Assembly: GCA_034440455.1 (NCBI GenBank)
Contig: JAWXCB010000098.1
Coordinates: 1-10,725 of the forward strand
Source of the DNA: JAWXCB01 sp034440455
Lineage (GTDB): Bacteria > Bacteroidota > Bacteroidia > Chitinophagales > CAIOSU01
Reading direction: 5' to 3'
DNA: 10,725 bases
Shown here: positions 1-7,114 of the stretch, one piece after another
Layout: each line of letters opens with the position of its first letter
How positions within the stretch are numbered: the first letter of the stretch is position 1
Position numbers and translations under genes: made by a program
The notes under the pieces: generated by a model
Told to the model about the DNA's origin: nothing
The model's database searches: none
The model's input: the letters and a program-made list of their open reading frames with translations, nothing else

Positions 1-496
1 CATGCGGAGGCAAAACAGATAAATAAGCCTTCAGCATTTTTTCTAAGCGTTTTCCCTTTTCTACAATTTCCGGAGCGGGTTGCTTTGCTTCATATTCCTT
101 CAAGCAATTGCAGTGAACGGCATGCGGACTGAAGGATTCGAGTTTACAATGGTCGCTGCAAAAAGTAACAGGCGAAACGTAATGCTGAAAAACAGCATCC
201 GCTTTTTCACTCAGCGCGACTACATCGGTATCAAGATAGCAATACGTGTTTCCTTGCGGAAGAAATTTATGCAATCCTGTTTTCAGATAGATGCTTGCCT
301 GATGATGACTGAAGTGTTCGGGTGTTTTAATATCCATAATCTTATCCCAAATTATCTCAATTTCATTGCGCGAAGAGTCGGTAACAACAAGAATGTCATT
401 TTTAGAAAAATGCCGGAGAGCCTTCAGCGAAAAATGCAGCGTTTCAATGTGTTCGCGCGTTCCGCACACCACGAATACAAATTTGTTTTCAGACAT
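1..496 (-). CDS. GT-A-type glycosyltransferase, partial (C-terminus outside window)
   Basis: A minus-strand frame opens with ATG at 496-494 and stays open to the left edge (165 codons). An in-frame TGA lies just upstream, so the start is well fixed; a TTG at about 511 is the only other candidate. The N-terminus (MSENKFVFVVCGTREH) is a beta-strand-like entry typical of nucleotide-sugar transferases. Residues 87-92 read YLDTDV, a DxD-type metal and nucleotide-sugar binding motif (D89, D91) preceded by a hydrophobic strand. The closest look is the GT8-like or 'nucleotide-diphospho-sugar transferase' fold, but the donor and acceptor cannot be told. The gene lies 37 bases after the UbiA gene on the same strand and is probably co-transcribed with it, which suggests that it glycosylates a lipid or surface glycan. 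The Cys- and His-rich stretch at residues 113-131 has no function I recognise. Confidence 0.75.
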   Translation of the reverse strand, partial: MSENKFVFVVCGTREHIETLHFSLKALRHFSKNDILVVTDSSRNEIEIIWDKIMDIKTPEHFSHHQASIYLKTGLHKFLPQGNTYCYLDTDVVALSEKADAVFQHYVSPVTFCSDHCKLESFSPHAVHCNCLKEYEAKQPAPEIVEKGKRLEKMLKAYLSVLPPH

Positions 497-533
497 CTGT
501 TCGGGATTCAAGAGAATTCATGCGCATACTCAT

Positions 534-1775
534 TCAGTTCAACTTCGCTTTCTTGTTCCTTTTTAAATAATCAAGAGCCGAAGAATTTTTCTTTCTTAAA
601 TCTACACCGAATAGGAGAAACACGTAGTAGATGGGATAGTTTATCAAAGAAGATGTGATTAGCTTCAGCCATGTTTTTGCAAAGTAATAAAACCGCTTGA
701 GCAACTGGTAAACAGCATCGGGAAAAACGACAAAAACCTGATGGAAAGCGACTTTCACAATGTTTGCATACGCCACATCAGCAACATCATAAACGAACCG
801 GAAAAACTGAAGAATGGCATTTGCATTAAACAGAACAAGATGAACAAGAAGAATAACTGCAAATCGCTTGTCAATAAAACAAAATGCAACGAGCAGGGAT
901 AACGGCAGCCATTTTTCATACACATTGTTCGGAAAGAATTTCCATTTGCTTGCTAAAAACACAGGCAGCTCTTTTTCCCGGAAGCGTATAAAAATGAGGA
1001 GCGCAAAAATTAAGATTGTAACAAAACAGATTGTGAAGAGCCTGTCGCTGAATAGCAAAACGCTAAAAAATGTCAGGCTAAACGCGACCTCAAGCAGGAG
1101 GCTGTTTCTGATGTAGCGATAGAAAGGACTCGGGAAAATTCCGGCAACAAAATTTTTCGCTCCTGATTTTTTATCCGATTGCAAATCATCAGCCTGATGG
1201 AGCAGAATGTTTCTGATTCCGCTGAATGACTGCCATGCAAAAAGCAAAATAATCGGAAGCGCAGGCAGTGATTTTCCGGCAGCAAGCGAATAGGTATAAG
1301 CCGCCAGAATAACCGGCAGCGCATGTGCATAGAGCGCATCAATCACGATTCCTGAGATACCTTTTTCTTTCAGCCGAAGCGGTGGAGCGGAGTAAATGAT
1401 GAACAAGAGAATTTGCGCGCCAATCAACGCTGCCGAAAAAACAGTGAAGGGCAACCATCTCCAGGGCAGCAGCAAGATGATGAGAGCAAGAAGAAAAAGC
1501 AGTAGGATGCTCCACTGCGATTTTCCGGCAAGAAAATTTTTCTTTCCTGCAAGGGCATCACTCTCCCTGTCAAAAAAATCGTTGAGCAGATATCCGAATG
1601 AAGCGAAACCGGAAATGGTTGCTACGGAAAGCAGCGCCAGCAAAAGAAATTGATCAAACCCGATGTCGAACCATGCCGTGAACAGATACACCATGCCCAT
1701 CAGCAGGGCGGCTTTGCTCTGCCACCAGTCTTTAATTCTGAAAATACCCTTATCTGCTAAAGTTGAATTAAGCAT
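534..1775 (-). CDS. UbiA-family membrane prenyltransferase with a long C-terminal extension
   Basis: The product is 413 aa and strongly hydrophobic, with many membrane segments from about residue 20 to 320. The first Asp-rich motif of the UbiA superfamily is clear at residues 65-73 (NDFFDRESD, followed by GKKN). A second acidic motif, DDLQSD, lies at residues 196-201. Both are needed in the family to bind the Mg-diphosphate of the prenyl donor. The first motif resembles decaprenyl-phosphate phosphoribosyltransferase-like and digeranylgeranylglyceryl-phosphate synthase-like members, so the acceptor could be a sugar phosphate, a glycerol phosphate or an aromatic ring. UbiA proteins are usually near 300 aa; the last 90 or so residues here are aromatic-rich, end in a Lys-rich tail and are unexplained. 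The start is ATG at 1775-1773. The gene is divergent from the amidotransferase gene and is followed by a glycosyltransferase on the same strand, which favours a role in lipid-linked glycan synthesis over quinone synthesis. Confidence 0.85.
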   Translation of the reverse strand: MLNSTLADKGIFRIKDWWQSKAALLMGMVYLFTAWFDIGFDQFLLLALLSVATISGFASFGYLLNDFFDRESDALAGKKNFLAGKSQWSILLLFLLALIILLLPWRWLPFTVFSAALIGAQILLFIIYSAPPLRLKEKGISGIVIDALYAHALPVILAAYTYSLAAGKSLPALPIILLFAWQSFSGIRNILLHQADDLQSDKKSGAKNFVAGIFPSPFYRYIRNSLLLEVAFSLTFFSVLLFSDRLFTICFVTILIFALLIFIRFREKELPVFLASKWKFFPNNVYEKWLPLSLLVAFCFIDKRFAVILLVHLVLFNANAILQFFRFVYDVADVAYANIVKVAFHQVFVVFPDAVYQLLKRFYYFAKTWLKLITSSLINYPIYYVFLLFGVDLRKKNSSALDYLKRNKKAKLN

Positions 1776-1888
1776 TTCCTTGATGCTGTTTCATTTTTAC
1801 CTTGCACTCTGTAATTAAAATTAAGGCGAAGAAGTCGGTAATTTCCCATTCCTTTCTTCCGAATTTTCATTTAGCATTGCTCTCAGAT
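1776..1888. promoter_or_regulatory. Divergent intergenic region, presumed promoters for both operons
   Basis: This 113-base A+T-rich gap lies between two divergently oriented genes, so promoters for both are expected here. I could not pick out a convincing Bacteroidota -33/-7 pair (TTTG and TAnnTTTG) in either direction. The frame of the rightward gene is open back to a TTG at 1802, but that 29-residue extension looks non-coding, so the gap is treated as regulatory. The call rests on gene arrangement alone. Confidence 0.35.
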
Positions 1889-3091
1889 ATGGTTACTGTC
1901 AGCGGATTTCAAAAACAAATTTCCTATCAGCGTTGCGCGAAGTGCATCGCTGATTCCACCGTGCCCGGAATTTCATTTGATGAAAAGGGCGAATGCAATC
2001 TTTGCATGATGCACGACCGCTGGGAAAAAGAATATCCGAATGATGAGCGAGGCGCGAAAATTCTCGAACAGAAATTTGATAAAATGAGGCGGGAAGGGAA
2101 AGACAAAAAATATGATTGCGTAATTGGCATCAGCGGGGGACGCGACAGCATCTACCTGCTTTATCTTGCCACAACGAAATGGAAACTGCGCCCGCTGGCT
2201 GTGCATTTTAATGACGGCTTTGATAATCCTGTGGCGGGCGAAAACATGCTGAACGCGGTGAAAATATTAAATGTTGAACTGCGCACCATCACCAGCGACT
2301 ACCGCGAATGCAAAGACCTAAAAGTCGTTGACCTCAAAGCCTCTACGCCCTTAATGAATAATGGAACTGATGTCGGCATTGGCGCATCGCTTTATGGAGT
2401 GGCTTACAAAGAAGGCGTGAAAAATATTCTGTTCGGACAGTCGTTTCGCACCGAGGGCATTCGCCCCATTGCATGGGCTTATTTCGATGGAGACCATTTG
2501 CGCGCAGTGCATAAACAATTCGGCAGCTCCTCTTTGAAAAAATGGGAGCCGCAAAATCCCGGTTACAATCTCGGTATCAAGGAGATGCTTTTTTATTCAG
2601 CGCTCCACGGCATCAAAGTTTTTTCTCCGCTCTACTATTATCCGTATATCCGTGAAGAAGCAGGCGCATTGCTTCAAAAAGAGCTTGACTGGGTTTATCC
2701 CGGAGCGCACTATTTCGATGATTTGTATTGGAGCCTGATTACTTTCATTCACCGTACCAAATTCAATATTGATTTCCGGTTGATTGAATATTCAGCGCTG
2801 ATTCGCAGCGGCTTGCTCAGCCGCGATGAAGCGCTCGAAAAAGTGAAAAAGATTTACCAGTTGGAAGACCCGAAAGTGATTTCGCTTTGCCTCAAGCGGC
2901 TCGGTGTATCACAAGAAGATTTTGATGCGTGGATGAAACTGCCGCCAAAAAACTGGTGGGACTATCCCAACAGCTACAAGTGGATGTGGCGCTTCCGTCC
3001 CGTTATTTTAGCGATGGTGAAAATCGGAGTATTCACCCCCCTTATCTATGATAAATATTTCACGCTGAAATTTGGATATGAGGAGAAGTAA
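1889..3091 (+). CDS. N-acetyl sugar amidotransferase (WbpG/PseA-like)
   Basis: The product is 400 aa from ATG 1889. An in-frame TTG at 1802 would add 29 residues, but the family usually begins close to the Cys motif, so 1889 is preferred. Two CxxC pairs (C16/C19 and C36/C39) form a likely zinc knuckle. An ATP-pyrophosphatase P-loop follows at residues 82-87 (SGGRDS). Family members (WbpG, PseA, LpsG) adenylate an N-acetyl sugar and turn its acetamido group into an acetamidino group, in the cytoplasm during O-antigen, capsule or flagellin-glycan sugar synthesis. WbpG normally takes ammonia made by HisH/HisF-type partners; neither is present in this window. The next genes on this strand encode a dioxygenase, a methyltransferase and an AsnB-type amidotransferase, consistent with a sugar-tailoring cluster. 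The family call is firm; the actual sugar is unknown. Confidence 0.85.
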   Translation: MVTVSGFQKQISYQRCAKCIADSTVPGISFDEKGECNLCMMHDRWEKEYPNDERGAKILEQKFDKMRREGKDKKYDCVIGISGGRDSIYLLYLATTKWKLRPLAVHFNDGFDNPVAGENMLNAVKILNVELRTITSDYRECKDLKVVDLKASTPLMNNGTDVGIGASLYGVAYKEGVKNILFGQSFRTEGIRPIAWAYFDGDHLRAVHKQFGSSSLKKWEPQNPGYNLGIKEMLFYSALHGIKVFSPLYYYPYIREEAGALLQKELDWVYPGAHYFDDLYWSLITFIHRTKFNIDFRLIEYSALIRSGLLSRDEALEKVKKIYQLEDPKVISLCLKRLGVSQEDFDAWMKLPPKNWWDYPNSYKWMWRFRPVILAMVKIGVFTPLIYDKYFTLKFGYEEK

Positions 3092-3126
3092 GCGGGAAGG
3101 GTGCAAAACAAAATTGCAACGAGCGT

Positions 3127-3212
3127 GGCTTTTCCCCTTGTAGGGGAAATACAAAGGGGTATCAAAATAGGTAGCATTATCCCTCTATGTCTCCCCTACA
3201 AGGGGAGAAGCC
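3127..3212. repeat. Long imperfect inverted repeat (35-bp arms)
   Basis: The left arm is 3127-3161 and the right arm 3178-3212. The arms are reverse complements at 29 of 35 positions by my alignment, around a 16-base A+T-rich loop. Each arm has its own small palindrome, CCCCTTGTAGGGG (CCCCTACAAGGGG on the other arm). The element sits between the stop at 3091 and the start at 3255, with both neighbours on the plus strand. It could act as a strong transcript hairpin or attenuator, or be a copy of a dispersed REP/MITE-like element. No T-run follows, so it is not a standard intrinsic terminator. Confidence 0.85.
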
Positions 3213-3254
3213 AGCCCGCAACTCCACAGTCAATTACCTAATTTTATCCATGCT

Positions 3255-4073
3255 ATGCTGCTGTACGCCAAATTCAAAAATGCGGAGATTGAAGACTCCT
3301 TAAATGAATACGGCTTCGTTCATCTTCCGGGGTTTCTCTCTGGTAATGAAGTGCATGAATTTTATGCTCTCTTTCAATCCCTGCACACGAACAACTCTGC
3401 CGGACAAAACATGTGGAACAGTCTGTATGATTTGCCGAACGGAAAAGGGGTAGCCGCAAGCGAGCAGTTGAAAGAAAAGCTTGCCGGAAAATTTTCAGGG
3501 TGGCTGCATGATTTCAAAATGCCGGTGGTTACTTACATGGTGAAAAATCCTACCGCTGAAAGCAACTGCGAGTTGCACCGCGACAACAGCGCCTTTGACG
3601 AAACGCGCTTTGAATATCGCAATGGCTGGATTCCATTGGTGGATATCAACGAAAAAAATGGCGCGCTGTACGTGTTGCCAAAAAGCAACCACGTGTTTGA
3701 TTATTGCCTGCCGATGGCAACAGAGTGGCAATATAAAAGTATGACTCCTGAATTGATGAAGCATGTGCATGTGGTGTATGCGAAAGCAGGCGACCTCGTG
3801 GTATATAAAGACAAAATGCTGCATGGCTCTTTTCATAACCACACCACGCAGCCCCGTCCTGTTTTGCATTTCGGCTTGCTGCATCCTGAAGCAAGCACTT
3901 GTTATTACCGGAGGAATCAGCAGGAGAATCGCGTGGATGTTTTCAGCGTGCAGCCGGATTTCTTTTTTGAAAAGGATTTTGAACAGGCGTTGGCGGGAAG
4001 AAAACCGGAACAATCTTTTCCCTACAATCCTCCCGAACTGCGTATTGAAGATGTGCTGGAAAAAATAAAGTGA
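3255..4073 (+). CDS. Phytanoyl-CoA dioxygenase (PhyH) family Fe(II)/2-oxoglutarate oxygenase
   Basis: The product is 272 aa, a usual size for the family. The iron facial triad is visible: the HxD motif at H108/D110 (LHRDN) and a distal His at H190 (LHGSFHNH). Arg201 lies eleven residues after H190, the usual spot for the residue that holds the 2-oxoglutarate carboxylate. Residues 133-147 (EKNGALYVLPKSNHV) match the PhyH strand that reads 'NGxLxxxPGSH' in relatives. Such enzymes hydroxylate (or otherwise oxidise) small molecules, lipids or sugars in the cytoplasm. The gene lies between an amidotransferase and a methyltransferase, with only 26 bases to the latter, so it probably hydroxylates the same glycan or lipid precursor; a hydroxyl made here could be the site of methylation. 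That link is inference. A second ATG at 3250 is out of frame. Confidence 0.88.
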   Translation: MLLYAKFKNAEIEDSLNEYGFVHLPGFLSGNEVHEFYALFQSLHTNNSAGQNMWNSLYDLPNGKGVAASEQLKEKLAGKFSGWLHDFKMPVVTYMVKNPTAESNCELHRDNSAFDETRFEYRNGWIPLVDINEKNGALYVLPKSNHVFDYCLPMATEWQYKSMTPELMKHVHVVYAKAGDLVVYKDKMLHGSFHNHTTQPRPVLHFGLLHPEASTCYYRRNQQENRVDVFSVQPDFFFEKDFEQALAGRKPEQSFPYNPPELRIEDVLEKIK

Positions 4074-4099
4074 TTTAACTTATACCGCTCCCTGCTCTT

Positions 4100-4972
4100 A
4101 TGAATCTTACACAAAGTCCCACCGAAAACAAAAACAACGCGGAAGACGTGCGTTCTTTCTACAACACGCACACCGATAAATTCATGAAGGTGTATGGCGA
4201 AATCATTCAGGCGTTTCGCTCAAACAACGTGCATGATTATCTCGACTACACAATTCAAAATGCAGAACTGAAAGACGGGCAGAAAATCCTTGATGCAGGT
4301 TGTGGCGTTGGCGGTCCTGCCGCGTACTTCGCTGAAAAAATGAATATTGAAGTAGAGGGAATTACCATTTCTGATTTTCAGGTGGAGAAATCAAAAGAAG
4401 TGCTCGCCTCAAAAAACCTGAAAGGAAAAGTAACCATCAGGCAGGGCGACTATCACGAGTTGGAAAAAAACTATGGCGCGGAAACATTTGACCGCGTGTT
4501 GTTTCTTGAATCATTCGGACATTCAGCAACCAAGCCGCTGCTGATTGAAGAATCGTTTAAAGTGCTGAAGCCGGGCGGCATGTTGTATATCAAAGATTTA
4601 TTCAGGCGTGAACATCCGAATGAGGAAGACGGAAAAAAGATTGACCGCATCATTCATGAAATAAACAAAGCCTACTGCTATCATGTTGCCAATTTGTATG
4701 AAGTGCTGCGCACTTTGCGCAGCCTCAACTTCATCATCCTGTTCATCAAAACTCCTGAAGTGAAAATTGATGAGTTTGAGCATCTCACCATCAGCAACAA
4801 TTTTCAGGAGTTGTTTGACATCGCACGTATTCTCACCTGGGAAGATTATGTGTTCCCTGTTGATTTTTATGAAATCAAAGCCATGAAGCCGCCTTTTGAT
4901 TTAAGCAAAGACAAGCATCTGTATTTTTTAAACAAGCCGGAAGTGACAGGAGGCGGGAGTGCTACAACATAA
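4100..4972 (+). CDS. Class I SAM-dependent methyltransferase
   Basis: The product is 290 aa with a Rossmann-fold methyltransferase core. Motif I is at residues 64-73 (LDAGCGVGGP). The segment at 87-100 (GITISDFQVEKSKE) resembles the 'GITLSxxQ' region of the sterol C-methyltransferase, tocopherol methyltransferase and cyclopropane synthase-like group. An acidic residue (D117) ends the next strand, and VLKPGG at 155-160 is the usual post-III turn. These features support SAM binding; the substrate is not readable. Residues 170-265 probably form the substrate lid. The group includes enzymes acting on lipids, prenyl chains and small metabolites as well as O-methyltransferases. The 26-base spacing after the PhyH gene suggests co-expression and a shared substrate. 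The C-terminal tail (GGGSATT) is low-complexity and probably disordered. Confidence 0.85.
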   Translation: MNLTQSPTENKNNAEDVRSFYNTHTDKFMKVYGEIIQAFRSNNVHDYLDYTIQNAELKDGQKILDAGCGVGGPAAYFAEKMNIEVEGITISDFQVEKSKEVLASKNLKGKVTIRQGDYHELEKNYGAETFDRVLFLESFGHSATKPLLIEESFKVLKPGGMLYIKDLFRREHPNEEDGKKIDRIIHEINKAYCYHVANLYEVLRTLRSLNFIILFIKTPEVKIDEFEHLTISNNFQELFDIARILTWEDYVFPVDFYEIKAMKPPFDLSKDKHLYFLNKPEVTGGGSATT

Positions 4973-5021
4973 AGTGATAAGAAAGGGCTAAAGCCCTTGA
5001 GGTTATTTAGGCACATTTTTT

Positions 5022-5043
5022 ACCCCGACCTGAAGGTCGGGGT
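5022..5043. repeat. Inner hairpin 1 of the nested palindromic element
   Basis: ACCCCGACCT and AGGTCGGGGT are perfect complements separated by two bases, giving a very stable stem of 9-10 bp. No U-run follows on either strand, so a role as a simple intrinsic terminator is doubtful; transcript end protection or a REP-type function is as likely. Confidence 0.85.
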
Positions 5044-5054
5044 TACTAATAGCC

Positions 5055-5070
5055 CCGCCTTTCAAGGCGG
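5055..5070. repeat. Inner hairpin 2 of the nested palindromic element
   Basis: CCGCCTT and AAGGCGG are perfect complements around a two-base centre. The hairpin lies 11 bases after hairpin 1 inside the 18-bp outer arms, so it probably belongs to the same composite element. Confidence 0.8.
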
Positions 5071-5162
5071 AGTAATTGCGAGTATGTCAACATTATTTAA
5101 GGGCTTTAGCCCTTTCATCTTCTTCCGAACCCAACTATTTGAAGTTTATTTGTCGCTTCCAC

Positions 5163-5190
5163 TTCAAACTCCAAACTTTAAACTCCAAAC
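5163..5190 (+). repeat. 14-bp tandem duplication just upstream of the AsnB start
   Basis: TTCAAACTCCAAAC is followed at once by TTTAAACTCCAAAC, two copies with one difference. The second copy ends seven bases before the ATG at 5198, so it occupies the place of the ribosome-binding region. It is purine-poor and gives no Shine-Dalgarno. Copy-number change would alter the leader. Confidence 0.8.
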
Positions 5191-5197
5191 TGATTAA

Positions 5198-6979
5198 ATG
5201 TGCGGCATTGTCGGCTATCTGAATTTTAAAAGAAAAATTGAGCCTCCTGAAATTGTGGAGATGCGCGACTCGCTGCGCCATCGCGGTCCTGATGATGAGG
5301 GCGTTGGTTTTTATGAAAACGATTCCATCGCGCTGGGGCATCGCAGGCTTTCGTTTCTCGACCTCTCCCCTGCCGGCAGACAGCCGCTCTGCAATGAAGA
5401 TGAAACCATCTGGCTCATTCTGAACGGGGAGATTTACAACTATGTGGAATTGCGCAGCGAGTTGGAAAAACAACAGCATGTTTTCAAAACGCACACCGAC
5501 ACGGAAGTAATCGTGCATGGATATGAGCAATGGGGCTATGATGTTGTGAACCGGCTGAAAGGCATGTTTGCCTTTGCGCTGCTTGATTTGAAGCAGAAAA
5601 AAGTTTTTCTCGCGCGCGACCGCTTCGGCATCAAGCCGCTGTATTATCATCTCAGCGATTCTTGTTTTGTGTTTGCATCTGAACTGAAAGCGATTTTAAA
5701 ATGCAGGGAAGTGAAGCGCGAAATAGATTTCACTTCGTTTGCAGATTATTTCACCTACCGCTACATCCCTTCGCCAAAAACAATTTGGAACAACATCGCC
5801 AAGCTGCCGCCTGCGCATTTTTTAGTTTATGATTATGTTGAAAGAAAAAACGAACTGAAAGAATATTGGAAAATTTCATTTGAAAACCACAAAGCTGATG
5901 CTGCTGCATTGGCAAAAGAAGTGGGCGCGATGCTTTCCGAATCAGTGGCAATTCATGCGCGCAGCGATGTGCCTGTGGGTTCGTTTCTGAGCGGGGGCTA
6001 TGACAGTTCCGCAGTGGTGTATTACCTCACGCAGCATGGCTACAAGCCCGACACGTTCAGCATCGGCTTTAAAGGATGGGATAACAGCGAGCATCAATAC
6101 GCGCAGCTCGTTGCGGACCAACTCAACGTGCCGCTCACCATTACGATGGAAGATGACGCAAGCCATGAGTTGCTCGACATCATGCCCGATGTGTATGACG
6201 AGCCAATTGCAGATATTTCTATTTTGCCCACGTGGCTTGTAAGCCATGCCGCAGTAAAAAAAGTGAAAGCCGTGATGAGCGGTGAAGGCGCTGATGAACT
6301 GTTTGGCGGCTACTCGTGGCAGAAACAGTTTTTTGCGATGCACTACGAGTTGAAGTGGCATCAAAAATTAGCTCATGCGCTCGCACACAAGCCCGCTTTT
6401 GACACGGTTGAGTTTTATGCAAACGCCATGGCGATGGGACGCTTCAACACTGCCGAACTGAAAAAACTAATTTCCCCTGAACTGCACCATTCCATTGCAG
6501 ATGATGCCGAGTGGTTTTATCGCAAACATTTCGATGCCTCGCTTTCGCCCTTGAAGTCAATTCAGCGCATGGACATGAAATGTTTTATGGGCGAATTGGT
6601 GCTGGTGAAGATTGACCGCGCCAGCATGGCAAACTCGCTGGAAGTGCGCGTGCCGTTTCTTGACCATGAATTGTTTGAAAAAGTATTGCGGGTAAAAGAA
6701 ACCGTTTATTACAAACCCGACAGCACGAAGTTTTTGCTGTATGAAAACATCAAACATTTTCTCCCCGAAAAAATATTGAACCGCGCGAAGCAGGGCTTTG
6801 TAGGTCCCGATGTGTTTTATATGAATATGCAGCGCTACCAAAAAATTATGGAGAGCAGCAGACTCATTCGCGAGGGCATCGTGCAAAAAAGCTATTGCGA
6901 AAATTTGCTCGCCACAAAAGACCACTGGCGGCTGTGGAAATTTGCAGTGATGGAAAAATGGTATGGCAGATGGAGCTGA
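5198..6979 (+). CDS. asnB: Asparagine synthase (glutamine-hydrolysing) family amidotransferase
   Basis: The product is 593 aa with two domains. Residues 1 to about 200 are a class II glutamine amidotransferase: Cys2 is the nucleophile exposed after Met removal, which fixes the start at 5198. R50 (HRRLSFLDLS), NGEIYN at 76-81 and D101 complete the glutaminase site. Residues about 240-593 form the ATP-pyrophosphatase synthase domain, with P-loop SGGYDSS at 265-271, DEP at 334-336, SGEGADELFGGY at 361-372 and the SLEVRVPFLDH segment at 480-490. The chemistry is adenylation of a carboxylate and amide formation with ammonia from glutamine. The enzyme may make asparagine. Its place after a sugar amidotransferase, a dioxygenase and a methyltransferase makes amidation of a uronic acid or another glycan carboxylate equally plausible, as proposed for AsnB homologues in O-antigen loci. 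The Tyr in SGGYDSS replaces the Leu common in true AsnB, which slightly favours the second role. Confidence 0.9.
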   Translation: MCGIVGYLNFKRKIEPPEIVEMRDSLRHRGPDDEGVGFYENDSIALGHRRLSFLDLSPAGRQPLCNEDETIWLILNGEIYNYVELRSELEKQQHVFKTHTDTEVIVHGYEQWGYDVVNRLKGMFAFALLDLKQKKVFLARDRFGIKPLYYHLSDSCFVFASELKAILKCREVKREIDFTSFADYFTYRYIPSPKTIWNNIAKLPPAHFLVYDYVERKNELKEYWKISFENHKADAAALAKEVGAMLSESVAIHARSDVPVGSFLSGGYDSSAVVYYLTQHGYKPDTFSIGFKGWDNSEHQYAQLVADQLNVPLTITMEDDASHELLDIMPDVYDEPIADISILPTWLVSHAAVKKVKAVMSGEGADELFGGYSWQKQFFAMHYELKWHQKLAHALAHKPAFDTVEFYANAMAMGRFNTAELKKLISPELHHSIADDAEWFYRKHFDASLSPLKSIQRMDMKCFMGELVLVKIDRASMANSLEVRVPFLDHELFEKVLRVKETVYYKPDSTKFLLYENIKHFLPEKILNRAKQGFVGPDVFYMNMQRYQKIMESSRLIREGIVQKSYCENLLATKDHWRLWKFAVMEKWYGRWS

Positions 6980-7059
6980 TGTGTTTTCCGTAAATGACTT
7001 TACACAATTCTCGCGGTTTTGTTCTTAAAACAAGGTAAATCAAGCGGTGAGTTAGCCTT

Positions 7060-7114
7060 ATGAAGATAGACGAAGCCGAAAGTCTAACAGACAAACGCGT
7101 AAGTCTATCTTCAT
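7060..7114. repeat. 12-bp perfect inverted repeat next to the tandem array
   Basis: ATGAAGATAGAC at 7060-7071 is perfectly matched by GTCTATCTTCAT at 7103-7114. The 31-base loop contains a smaller GTCT/AGAC hairpin and a second copy of AGTCTA (7081-7086) that could pair with the left arm instead of the outer right arm, so two exclusive folds are possible. The right arm ends in CTTCAT, which is also the left half of the first hairpin of the array, so the two structures compete for the same bases. Confidence 0.8.

Larger units (their letters stand above)
4981..5116. repeat. Nested palindromic element with 18-bp perfect outer arms
   Basis: The outer arms at 4981-4998 and 5099-5116 are perfect reverse complements over 18 bases. 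Each arm is itself a near-palindrome (GGGCTAAAGCCC, and GGGCTTTAGCCC on the other side). Between them lie two further hairpins at 5022-5043 and 5055-5070. Single-stranded DNA or RNA of this region could fold either as four separate hairpins or as one long stem with two inner hairpins. It fills most of the gap between the methyltransferase and the AsnB gene. It resembles the REP-like palindromes scattered between genes in many Bacteroidota genomes; that comparison is from memory. Confidence 0.85.

Noticed and set aside
80..658. 192-codon plus-strand open frame
   Set aside because: It lies opposite the glycosyltransferase and the end of the UbiA gene, whose products carry clear family motifs; its own translation shows no domain or sensible composition.
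1802..1888. TTG-initiated 29-residue extension of the amidotransferase
   Set aside because: It sits in the divergent promoter gap and looks unlike the family N-terminus, which starts close to the first CxxC pair.
3495..4013. 172-codon minus-strand frame inside the PhyH gene
   Set aside because: It is antisense to a gene with a complete Fe(II)/2-oxoglutarate site, and its translation shows no family features.
5022..5043. Intrinsic terminator of the methyltransferase gene
   Set aside because: The stem is strong but no T-run follows on either strand, so it is listed as a repeat hairpin.
5942..6364. 140-codon minus-strand frame inside the AsnB gene
   Set aside because: It is a shadow of the AsnB reading frame, which has intact catalytic motifs over its whole length.
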